A DNA stretch of 31,740 nucleotides from Candidatus Eiseniibacteriota bacterium (GTDB lineage: Bacteria; Eisenbacteria; RBG-16-71-46; CAIMUX01): NCBI GenBank assembly GCA_029569475.1, contig JAKQSZ010000022.1, positions 1-31,740 on the forward strand, written 5' to 3'. Under the pieces are notes generated by a model. That model made no database searches and was not told where the DNA came from. It saw only the letters and a program-made list of their open reading frames with translations. Positions 1 through 7,965 of the stretch are shown here, piece by piece (the first letter of the stretch is position 1; each line of letters begins with the position of its first letter). Made by a program: the position numbers and the translations under genes.

Positions 1-153
1 CGCGCCGAAGCGCTACCCGCCGCAACGGGCCGGCCAACGTGGTGGGCGCGGCTTGATAACGGCGGGGAGTCTATGCGTCGGAAGGATCCGGCGCGAGGTG
101 AATCTGCGCGGCGGGGGCTGCCTGCCCGGGAACATGCCTGCCATGCTTCTTCC

Positions 154-430
154 ATGCAACTCGTCCTCATCGTCGGTCCGCCGGCTGTGGGAAAGCTCAC
201 GGTCGGCAAGGCCCTGTCAAAGCGAACGGGCTACTGACTTTTGCACAACCACCTGGTGAATGATCTGGTCCTGGAATTCTTCCCATTCGGCTCGCGCGGA
301 TTCAGCAAGGCCACGACCACCATCCGCAAAAGATCACGTCCTCATTGACACGGACGAGCTTTCACCGGCGCGGGCGGCAGATCGCATCGTCAAGGAGCTG
401 CGGATCTCTTCGAAACGGCGAGTGCGCTGA
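154..430 (+). pseudogene. Decayed P-loop kinase / AAA-type NTPase remnant
   Basis: Reading from the ATG at 154 gives MQLVLIVGPPAVGKLTVGKA, a typical Walker A start (GPPAVGKLT) of the small P-loop kinase-like proteins of about 180 residues. The frame is cut by a TGA at 235-237, where relatives usually have Arg in a TGYRLFHNHL motif. It then goes on in frame as LLHNHLVNDLVLEFFPFGS to about position 310. From 335, in another frame, HVLIDTDELSPARAADRIVKEL resembles the C-terminal end of the same family. The middle of about 80-100 residues is missing. I read this as a gene broken by a nonsense codon plus an internal deletion that changed frame. The family match is from memory of its motifs; the substrate is unknown. 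Confidence 0.6.
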
Positions 431-715
431 GCGCAGGGCGTTGACCTCAATGCCCAGAAATCCGCGAGCGAAGACGCGCCGGAGTGTGGCGGCCAGCGAC
501 GCTCACATCGAGGGAGAGTGCCAGCCCTGACCAAGGCACTCAGACGAGAGGACCTCCGAAGCGCCGCGCGGGTCACCCTCTTGCCGGAGACCCTGCTTGG
601 AATGCCCGCGCGGTCTCCGACGCTCCTTCCCGGTGAGCGGCGGCCGGAACCGGTCAAAACCCCGTGGGCGAATGCGCGGTCTCTATGCGATGAGAGGACC
701 AGATGAGCACCCTAG
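431..715. other. Stretch without a recognisable gene
   Basis: Several short open frames exist on both strands, but none has a recognisable domain, a convincing ribosome site or a family-like sequence. It lies between the kinase relic and the foldback element and is probably decayed DNA. The first 153 bases of the window likewise show no gene I can support. Confidence 0.4.
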
Positions 716-812
716 CAGGGGGTGCTGAATAACCCCGCAGCGCAGCGACGAGGCCGCCCGCTGCAGCAAGAGGATCTCTTGCCGCAGCAGGCGCGGGTTT
801 TTCAGCACCCTG
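716..812. mobile_element. Foldback / MITE-like element with inverted ends
   Basis: The left end (716-736) reads CAGGGGGTGCTGAATAACCC and the right end (793-812) is GCGGGTTTTTCAGCACCCTG, whose reverse complement is CAGGGTGCTGAAAAACCCGC. The two ends pair apart from a 2-base gap and one mismatch. Near the centre, GCAAGAG (766-772), loop GAT and CTCTTGC (776-782) form a perfect 7-bp hairpin. The element is under 100 bp and carries no protein. Ends of this kind are typical of insertion sequences, so it may be a MITE or an internally deleted IS. I cannot see a clear target-site duplication in the flanks, so the exact borders and family are uncertain. Confidence 0.5.
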
Positions 813-884
813 TCATTAGAGGTCAATCCGCTACCGCGCCCGAGCTGGACGGACGGAAAGCTCTGGCGTTTTGGGGTGAACGGA

Positions 885-3800
885 CTATCGAAACAGGAAC
901 ACCCTGGCGTGACTCCGCACCGTCCCCTCCGACAGGCGCACCGTAGCGCGCCCGAAGTAGATCCCGCTGGGGACCCGGACGTCCGCGTCGGAGGAGCCTC
1001 CCCAGTGGTAGGCGTGGGACCCCGCCACCTCGGTTCCCCGATGAAGGAGCGCCACCCGCCGGCCGGTCAGGTCGAAGATCCCGAGATCGACTTCGGCCGC
1101 CTCCGGAAGCTCGAGGTCAAGAGTTGCTCCCCCGTCGGGAGCCATCCGGCTGGAGAGCGCGACTCTCGCGGGCAGCCCCGAGATTCCTGATCCATTCGGA
1201 AGATGCCCGTTACCAGGCTCGTCCACGCCCGCCGCCGGAATGTCGAACACCACCACCGCAAGTGAGGTGTCCGTGTAGACCAGCTCGACACAACGGGCCG
1301 GACCCGGGCAGCCGATGACCCGGTCGAAGTCTCCTTCGCGGGAAGAGAAGGAGAGGATCCGGAAGCTGTCGCCAGCCGCGACCTCGAAGCCATCGAGAGC
1401 GTCGACCAGAAGCGTCCCGGCCAGTCTGGCCGTTCCACTGACCGCCAGATGATCGAACTCTCCCTCTTCCCGTCCTGCCAGGTCGATGCTCAACCAGCCC
1501 GTCTCCTCCTGTGTATAGTCGCCCTCGATGGTGAGGCGGCCGGTGGGATCCCCGGGGCAGGCGGTCGCCGCGACGGAGACGTCCGCCCGGACCGTTCCGG
1601 TCCCGGCCAGGCATCCCGCCAGAACCGTCATCGAATCGGCGCAGTCCATGACCCCGTTGACCGTGGTCCGGCGCCCGGGAGGAGAAACGCTCTGTACATA
1701 GGCTCCAGTGACCCGTAGGGAGCAGGCCTCTCCCACCACGACTTCCCCCTGGTTGGTGAAGCTCGCCGCGGTGACGAAGTCACGCCCGTTGCGGATCTCA
1801 AAGCGACCTCCCGGTCCCACCGCCGCGAAGCCGGAGAGACCGTCTCCGGTCCCGTCGTCGCGGTACAGGATGGATCCGGGCCCGTCCAGGAGCAGGGATG
1901 CGCTGCAGGTGCTCACGGGCATGTGCACGAAACGCATCACGCTGTTCGCATGGACGTGCCAGGAGCCGCCGGTGAGGGTTCCACCGGCGTAGTGGTTGGT
2001 CAGATTGGTAACGCGGAAGGTGCCGCCGCCCCGGGCCTCGGCGACGCCGTCGTTGCGGATCGGGCACGACACATCCATGGTTCCATGGTTGCTCGCCCGC
2101 CAGATGCCACGGTTGACCTTCTCGTTTTCGACGAGCCACAAAGTCCCTCCTTCCACATCCGCCGCGACAAGACCGTAATTGGCGGGCATGCCCACGCTGA
2201 TCATTCCATCGCCCCGGATGGTATGGCCGGCGGACTGGGTGAGGTCGCCGTAGTACCACTGAATCCGCGCGTCGTACGGGTCCCCGCTCGTCGCCAGCAC
2301 GATTTCGCCCGTACCGCCCACGGTGAGGCCGTAGGCGCCCGCGTACAGAATCGCGTCTCCCCCGCCGTCGTCCGAATGCACACGGATGGTCCCGTCGTTG
2401 ACGATGGACGCGCCCAGGAGACTGACCTGGCCTCCGCCCGGGATGCGGAGATCCCCCCGGTTGGCGATGTTCCGAAGCTCGGTCCAGGCCGTGGCCTCGA
2501 TGACCCCGTCCCCGGTCGTCTCGAGCGATCCACCCGTAAGGGTGGTGCCCTGCTCGAAGCGCACCACCCCTGCGGGCGCCCCGCGGATGATGCCGCCGCT
2601 CCCCTGCGAGATCTGCACCGAGGAGGCCCGCAGGATGCCGCCGCCGGTCGCCTGGAAGACGCCGTTGTTGGTTTTGGGATTCCCCGTCATCCAGAGAGCG
2701 CGCCCGGGGGCGTCGGCCGAGATGAGTCCAAGGTTGTCCGGCATGCCGACCTCGATCAGACCCTCCCCGCGGATGGTGTGACCCGCGGCCTGGGTGAGGT
2801 CGCCGTAGTACCACTGCAACCGCGCGTCATAGGGATCGCCGCTGGTCCGAAGAACGATCTCTCCCATCCCGCCCACGGTGAGACCGTAGCTTCCGGCATA
2901 GAGGATGGCGTCTCCCCCGCCTGCGTCCGGGTTGATCCGGATAGTCCCGTCGTTGACGATGGCGGAGCCCAGGAGGAAGGCGTTGCGGCCGCTCGGAATG
3001 TGGTAGTCCCCGAGGTTCGTGACATCCCTGAGTTCGGTCGAGCCGATGCTCTCGATGACGCCGCCGCCAGCCGTAACCAGGCTGCCGCCCGTGATGGAGG
3101 TGCCGGCGTCGAACTGCACCGTGCCCCCGTCGCCGCGGATGACGCCGCCGCTCCCCTGCGAGATCTGCACCGAGGAGACCCGCAGGATGCCGCCGCCGGT
3201 CGCCTGGAAGACGCCGTTGTTGCTTTTGGGATTCCCCGTGAGCCAGAGGACGCGGCCGGCCGCGTCGGCGGAGACAAGTCCCAGGTTGGCGGGGATTCCG
3301 ACCTCGATGAGCCCCTCGCCGCGGATGGTATGGCCGGCCTCCTGGGCAAGGCTGCCGTAGTTCCACTGAAGCCGGGCGTCATAGGGGTCGCCGGATGTCC
3401 GCATGACCAGCTCGCCGCCGCCGCCGAGAGTGACGCCCCCGGACAGGAAGACGATTGCGTCAGCTGATCCGGACTCGCTGTTGACGAGGAACTGCCCGTG
3501 GTTGGTCACCGTGGGCCCGTGCATGTAAAAGGCCTGGCCCGCATTGACCTGGAACACGGCCCCCGCCTGGTTGCGGAGGTTGCCGTAGATCCGGGGTGCC
3601 CCCGAGTTCACCACCACCCTCCCGCGGTTGGTGAGACCTTCCTCGAGGAGAAACTGGATCGTCGTGCTCCAGAGGTTGAGGGTTGCGAGCGGATTGTCGA
3701 GGCTGATCCGGTCCAGCACCGGGTACGCGTCCAACTCGATGGTGTAGGCAAGTCCATCGGCCGGGATGACGGCCTCCTCGCCGCTCTGGTCGGGCACGTC

Positions 3801-3986
3801 CTGGGGACTCCAGTTCGTGGCCGTGTTCCAGTTCCCTCCCCCTTGGACCGCCCAGGTGATGACCTCAGACCGGGCTGGTCCGGCGGCCGCGAGAAGCAGG
3901 ACGCAACCGGCAAGCCCGCCGGCCAGTGCGAGGATGTCCAGGATGCGGGCAGGCCGTCTGCCGCAAGCGTCGTGTCCTAACCTCAT
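885..3986 (-). CDS. Large secreted repeat protein with C-terminal FlgD-like domain
   Basis: A secreted or surface protein of 1033 residues. The start at 3986 is chosen because GGGAGGA sits 9 bases upstream and the protein then begins with a signal peptide ending near PARS (residue 40); the open frame extends further upstream but without such a site. Residues about 41-190 have the look of autotransporter-like or beta-helix passengers (GGGNWNTATNWSP motif). Residues about 198-640 hold 2.4 copies of a 184/185-residue repeat starting SGDPYDAR and rich in TNNGVFQATGGGILR and GSGG turns. A further stretch resembles adhesin-type beta-helix modules (GDYTQEETGWLSIDLAG). The last 85 residues are a FlgD-like Ig domain (DLTGRRVALLHRG, SGIYF) ending in FLFR. 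The repeats suggest a long beta-solenoid. The ligand is unknown. Confidence 0.75.
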   Translation of the reverse strand: MRLGHDACGRRPARILDILALAGGLAGCVLLLAAAGPARSEVITWAVQGGGNWNTATNWSPQDVPDQSGEEAVIPADGLAYTIELDAYPVLDRISLDNPLATLNLWSTTIQFLLEEGLTNRGRVVVNSGAPRIYGNLRNQAGAVFQVNAGQAFYMHGPTVTNHGQFLVNSESGSADAIVFLSGGVTLGGGGELVMRTSGDPYDARLQWNYGSLAQEAGHTIRGEGLIEVGIPANLGLVSADAAGRVLWLTGNPKSNNGVFQATGGGILRVSSVQISQGSGGVIRGDGGTVQFDAGTSITGGSLVTAGGGVIESIGSTELRDVTNLGDYHIPSGRNAFLLGSAIVNDGTIRINPDAGGGDAILYAGSYGLTVGGMGEIVLRTSGDPYDARLQWYYGDLTQAAGHTIRGEGLIEVGMPDNLGLISADAPGRALWMTGNPKTNNGVFQATGGGILRASSVQISQGSGGIIRGAPAGVVRFEQGTTLTGGSLETTGDGVIEATAWTELRNIANRGDLRIPGGGQVSLLGASIVNDGTIRVHSDDGGGDAILYAGAYGLTVGGTGEIVLATSGDPYDARIQWYYGDLTQSAGHTIRGDGMISVGMPANYGLVAADVEGGTLWLVENEKVNRGIWRASNHGTMDVSCPIRNDGVAEARGGGTFRVTNLTNHYAGGTLTGGSWHVHANSVMRFVHMPVSTCSASLLLDGPGSILYRDDGTGDGLSGFAAVGPGGRFEIRNGRDFVTAASFTNQGEVVVGEACSLRVTGAYVQSVSPPGRRTTVNGVMDCADSMTVLAGCLAGTGTVRADVSVAATACPGDPTGRLTIEGDYTQEETGWLSIDLAGREEGEFDHLAVSGTARLAGTLLVDALDGFEVAAGDSFRILSFSSREGDFDRVIGCPGPARCVELVYTDTSLAVVVFDIPAAGVDEPGNGHLPNGSGISGLPARVALSSRMAPDGGATLDLELPEAAEVDLGIFDLTGRRVALLHRGTEVAGSHAYHWGGSSDADVRVPSGIYFGRATVRLSEGTVRSHARVFLFR

Positions 3987-4391
3987 GGCAATGATCCTCC
4001 CTCGGGATGCCGGTCGCGACAACGCGGACTGCTCGTGGTCGGCTCCCGGACGGCACCTCCGGCGAGAGCCGGCGATGCGAACGATGAACGGGGCAGGGTC
4101 GCCCCCCTCGGATGGCGGACCCGGATTCCCGATCAGCCGGCCTTCCGGTGTCCCCAACCGACGGAATGAAGTCTAAGGAGATGGAGTTACGCGGCTGTTA
4201 CGCCGTGCATGACGTAGGGCCCCCAGGCCAGGAACTGTCGCCGCGACGGAACCGACCCAGGGCTCTCCGGAGACCCCCTCACGTGGCTCCAACCGGTCTG
4301 GCCGGGTCCGTCGAGTCCGATGATGAGCTACAATGGAATCCTCCGATCTGGACTTCAGTCGCGCCGAGTCGAACGGCCAGGAGGATCTTCC
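3987..4391. other. Divergent intergenic region
   Basis: About 400 bases separate the starts of the two large secreted genes, which are transcribed away from each other, so the region should carry promoters for both. I see one reasonable -10 element on the plus strand (listed separately) and no clear sigma-70 box on the minus strand. There is no recognisable RNA gene. Confidence 0.5.
4329..4334 (+). promoter_or_regulatory. Candidate -10 box for the GH85 gene
   Basis: TACAAT matches the TATAAT consensus at five of six positions and would give a transcript start near 4341, about 50 bases before the chosen ATG at 4392. No good -35 box lies 16-18 bases upstream, so this is weak evidence. Confidence 0.3.
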
Positions 4392-7300
4392 ATGTCAACC
4401 CACCGGCCTGCCGCTATCCCGTTGTGGTTCAACAGTCTGGCGTTCTTCTTGCTCCTTGCCGCGGCTGTCTGCCTCGTGGCGACACCGGCTCAGACGGGGC
4501 AACGGACGCTTCCCTCCGATCAGCCGTTCGCCTCCTACTGGTTCCCCAACGAACTGCTGGCCTGGAGCCCGGAGATCGATCCGGACGCGCCCTATAACAG
4601 GAGCCTCACGCCGCTGCGGGACCGGTTCCTGGGCGACCTCCAGGTCAACCCGCACGCCCGTCCCAACGAGGCGCGGATCTCGCCGCTCAGCATCTTCTGG
4701 GCGACGTCGGGCAACCCGTCCCAGGGATCGCTGGACATCGACTACTACACCTGCTCGTACTGGCCCTACATGGACAACCTGGTCTTCTGGGGAGGTTCGG
4801 CTGGAGAGGGGCTGATCCTGGCCCCCAACGGCGGGATCATCGACGCCGCGCACCGCAACGGCGTCCCCGTGCTCGGAACGATCTTCTTCCCGCCCAACGC
4901 CTACGGCGGGAACATCCAGTGGGTCAGGGACCTGGTGCAGCGCGCGGGCGACTCCTTCCCGGTCGCGGACAAGCTGATCGAGGTGGCCGAGTACTACGGC
5001 TTCGACGGGTACTTCATCAACCAGGAGACGAGCGGGGGGAACTCGGCTCTGGCTAACGATCTGATCGACTTCATGAAGTACTTCCAGGCCAACAGCGACC
5101 TCCAGATCATGTGGTACGACGCCATGATCGAGAGCGGCGCCATCTCGTGGCAGGAGCAACTCAACTCGCTCAATGACCGGTTCTTCCAGGATGGATCGCA
5201 GCTCGTCTCGGAACGCATGTTCCTCGACTTCGGATGGAACGGAACGGACTTGCAGTCCTCCCGCACCTACGCCCGGTCGCTCGGACGAAGCGAGTTCGAG
5301 CTCCACGCCGGCATCGACGTCCAGGCCAACGGGTACAACACCGGCGTCAACTGGGGAGCGGTCTTTCCCGAGGGGCTCCCCCACGTCACCTCCCTCGGGC
5401 TCTACGTCCCGAGCTGGACCTATCACAGCGCGTCCGGCCTGACCGACTTCTACGACCGGGACAACCGGTTCTGGGTCGGGCCGAACCGGGATCCGAGCAA
5501 CACCAACACCAGCGAGGCGTGGAAAGGGCTGGCCCACTATGTGCCCGATCTCTCCTCGATCAACGACCTGCCCTTCGGGACGGCGTTCGGAACCGGCCAG
5601 GGATACGGGTTTGCCCTGGACGGCGTGCCGGTCGCCCCGCCGGGATGGTCGGGGCAGGGCTGGAACAACATCGCCCTGCAGGACCTTCTCCCCTCCTGGC
5701 GATGGATCGTGGAAAGTCCCGGAGCCAAGCTCGCGCCCGCCTTCGACTGGTCCGACGCCTATTACGGTGGAGGCTGTCTGCGGATCTCCGGGGCGCTTCT
5801 GGCCGACAACCACATCAAGCTGTACAAGACCGATCTCCCCGTGACCCCGTCCACGCAGGCCCGGCTGGTGTTCAAGACCGGCCGGATCGGTGCCTCCTCC
5901 ATGCGGCTGGGGGTCGCCCTGGCCAGCTCGCCGCAGGACTTCCTCTTCCACGAACTGGGAGCCACCACGACGACCGGTTGGGAGGAGCGCGTGATCGACC
6001 TCTCCGGCTACCAGGGGGAACGCATCGCGGCCATCTCGCTCTTCTTCCCCGGTGGCCATGGCCTGGGCTACGAGATGAAGGTCGGGCTTCTGGTCGTCGA
6101 AGACGGGGACGGCCAGGCTCCGGCTCCGCCGTCGGACGTCGTGGTGGAGAAGCGAACGGATGAGGGGGACTTTGTGACGCTGCGCCTGCGCTTTCATCCG
6201 TCCACCGATCCGGTCCTTCACTACAACGTCTATCGCCGCAACCCGGACCTGACGTCCACCTGGGTGGCCGGGACGGCCAGCGACGCCTGCTTCGTCGCTG
6301 AGGTCCCCCATGTGCCGGGCGACAGCCTGGTGACGATGGAGGTCGAGGCGGTGGGTCCGGACTTCCGGCGGTCGAGCCGCGCCATCGTGACCTTCCCCTG
6401 GGATGCGCCCCCGTTGGCGGCCGGCCTTCCCGACCCGGCTGCCGGAGCCTCGGGCGTCGTGCGCAACCCCATTCTCGGATGGCACCCCGGCTCCAACGCG
6501 GTCTCCCATGATGTGTACTTCGGCGCGTCGTATCCGCCTCCTCTGGTCGCGAGCCAGACGGAGGTCGCGTTCGATCCCGGACCGCTCGAAGCGAACACCC
6601 TCTATCATTGGAGGATCGACGAACGGAACCAGGTCGGGGTCACGCCAGGACCGCCCTGGAGCTTCACCACCGGAGAGAGCTCCGCCGATCCGGGCTTCTA
6701 CGCCCTCGACTTCGACGGCCAGAATGACTTTGTCGACTGCGGCGACGGCTCGCTCGCCATCACCGGCCCTCGGATCACCCTCGAGGCCAGGATCCTGGCG
6801 CACGCGTGGAAGCCGAACGTCTGGGAAGGCTCGATCGTCAACAAGGAGCAGAACGGCCCGGACCACGGATACATGCTGCGGGCCGGCGGCAGCGGGAGGC
6901 TCAGCTTCAACCTCGGATCCGGCTCGTGGAATGAGGTCATCTCCCCCGTCGGCTCGATGGAAACGGGGCGGTGGATCCACGTGGCCGGCACCTACGATGG
7001 AACCACCATGCGGCTCTTCATCGGCGGCGAGCAGGTCGGCTCGCTGGCGCGCTCCTTCAACATCGGAGATGCCGGCGTGGACCTCTTCCTCGGCAATTCC
7101 CAGAGCAATCCGGGCCGCGTCTTCGATGGGCTGATCGACGAGGTCCGCGTCTGGAACCGCGCGCGGCCGCAGGGCCAGATCCGCGCCTACATGGACCGCG
7201 AGCTTCCCGAGGAGTACTTCCAGAATCCGGACAGCGGCCTGGTGGGCTATTGGCGCCTGAACGAGGGACGCGGGCAGCAGACGGAAGACCTCGCCTCCGG

Positions 7301-7694
7301 CGCCCATCACGGGCGGCGCGGCACGACAACCGGCGGAGACGGAGATGATCCGCTCTGGTTCCGTGTGCTCGACTTCCCGACCGGCGCCGGGGAGCCATGG
7401 GGCCTGGAAGCTCCGCCCGCGCTGCTGCTTCATCCGAGCGAACCGAACCCCTTCGCGGCGGCCACCTCCATCCGCTTCGATCTGCCGCGCGCGGGGGGGG
7501 TGCGCCTGGCCATCTTCGACCTGACGGGGCGTGAGGTTCGGGCGCTGTGGTCAGGACCTCGGGCCGCGGGAAGCCACGTCGTGAGCTGGGATGGGCGGGA
7601 TGAAGCAGGTCGGCCGCTCAGCGCCGGGCTCTATCTGTGCCGGATGACGGGGCAGGGGCAGGCGCGAGCGATCAAGATGCTCCGAGTCCGTTAG
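4392..7694 (+). CDS. Secreted GH85 endo-beta-N-acetylglucosaminidase with LamG and FlgD-like domains
   Basis: Predicted to cleave the GlcNAc-beta-1,4-GlcNAc core of N-glycans outside the cell. The start at 4392 follows AGGAGG by 8 bases and gives 1100 residues with a signal peptide (hydrophobic core FFLLLAAAVCLVATPA). The GH85 domain covers about residues 44-330. YGFDGYFINQET holds the family's catalytic Asn-x-Glu pair (N210, E212), and IMWYDAMIESGAISWQ is another family hallmark. Then follow a beta-sandwich (about 430-573), two Fn3-like domains (about 583-668 and 676-760), a LamG-type jelly roll (about 770-940, LDFDGQNDFVDCGDGS) and a FlgD-like tail (about 1012-1100, DLTGREVRALWSG) ending LRVR. 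The tail matches those of three other proteins in this window, suggesting a shared export or anchoring route. The enzyme family is secure; the natural substrate is inferred. Confidence 0.88.
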   Translation: MSTHRPAAIPLWFNSLAFFLLLAAAVCLVATPAQTGQRTLPSDQPFASYWFPNELLAWSPEIDPDAPYNRSLTPLRDRFLGDLQVNPHARPNEARISPLSIFWATSGNPSQGSLDIDYYTCSYWPYMDNLVFWGGSAGEGLILAPNGGIIDAAHRNGVPVLGTIFFPPNAYGGNIQWVRDLVQRAGDSFPVADKLIEVAEYYGFDGYFINQETSGGNSALANDLIDFMKYFQANSDLQIMWYDAMIESGAISWQEQLNSLNDRFFQDGSQLVSERMFLDFGWNGTDLQSSRTYARSLGRSEFELHAGIDVQANGYNTGVNWGAVFPEGLPHVTSLGLYVPSWTYHSASGLTDFYDRDNRFWVGPNRDPSNTNTSEAWKGLAHYVPDLSSINDLPFGTAFGTGQGYGFALDGVPVAPPGWSGQGWNNIALQDLLPSWRWIVESPGAKLAPAFDWSDAYYGGGCLRISGALLADNHIKLYKTDLPVTPSTQARLVFKTGRIGASSMRLGVALASSPQDFLFHELGATTTTGWEERVIDLSGYQGERIAAISLFFPGGHGLGYEMKVGLLVVEDGDGQAPAPPSDVVVEKRTDEGDFVTLRLRFHPSTDPVLHYNVYRRNPDLTSTWVAGTASDACFVAEVPHVPGDSLVTMEVEAVGPDFRRSSRAIVTFPWDAPPLAAGLPDPAAGASGVVRNPILGWHPGSNAVSHDVYFGASYPPPLVASQTEVAFDPGPLEANTLYHWRIDERNQVGVTPGPPWSFTTGESSADPGFYALDFDGQNDFVDCGDGSLAITGPRITLEARILAHAWKPNVWEGSIVNKEQNGPDHGYMLRAGGSGRLSFNLGSGSWNEVISPVGSMETGRWIHVAGTYDGTTMRLFIGGEQVGSLARSFNIGDAGVDLFLGNSQSNPGRVFDGLIDEVRVWNRARPQGQIRAYMDRELPEEYFQNPDSGLVGYWRLNEGRGQQTEDLASGAHHGRRGTTTGGDGDDPLWFRVLDFPTGAGEPWGLEAPPALLLHPSEPNPFAAATSIRFDLPRAGGVRLAIFDLTGREVRALWSGPRAAGSHVVSWDGRDEAGRPLSAGLYLCRMTGQGQARAIKMLRVR

Positions 7695-7741
7695 TACCTT
7701 CAAGTAGACCCCTCGAGTCCGTAGTTCTGGGCAGTCCGTGG

Positions 7742-7850
7742 CCTCAGGATGTGGGCCGGGTCCGGGGTGCCGCGGCTCCGTTGGAGGCGCCTGGGGCGAC
7801 CTCGGGAATCAGATGGGTATCCGGACCCGGCCGGCAGTCCACGATTGAGG
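7742..7850 (+). ncRNA. Candidate IS110 bridge RNA (structured 5' non-coding end)
   Basis: GGCCGGGTCCGG (7754-7765) pairs perfectly over 12 bases with CCGGACCCGGCC (7821-7832), enclosing 55 bases that hold a small CTCC-GTT-GGAG hairpin. CCTCA (7742-7746) and TGAGG (7846-7850) could extend the structure. In the IS110 group the left non-coding end upstream of the transposase encodes a bridge RNA whose two loops pair with target and donor DNA. Position, length and structure fit that role. I have not identified the guide loops, so this is an inference from position and pairing. Confidence 0.4.
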
Positions 7851-7965
7851 AAACGGAGGCGTTGCTCGGAACGGCCTCGAGTCGAGCACTAGCGGGTGGC
7901 AGGTCGGCCGGGAACTCCGGTGTCTTCCCCGGGCCCAGGTTTTCTGGAACCAGGGAGGCCCGGTC

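Noticed and set aside
235..237. TGA in the P-loop kinase relic as a second selenocysteine
   Set aside because: Relatives have Arg, not Cys, at this position, and the gene has an internal deletion; it is a plain nonsense codon in a dead gene.
1923..3467. Long open frame (514 codons) antisense to the repeat protein
   Set aside because: It is a shadow of the repeated, GC-rich minus-strand gene: low-complexity Asp/Ala/Val-rich sequence, no domain and no ribosome site.
4395..7433. 1012-codon minus-strand frame opposite the GH85 gene
   Set aside because: The plus strand has a clear enzyme with catalytic residues, signal peptide and ribosome site. The antisense frame is a product of GC codon bias.
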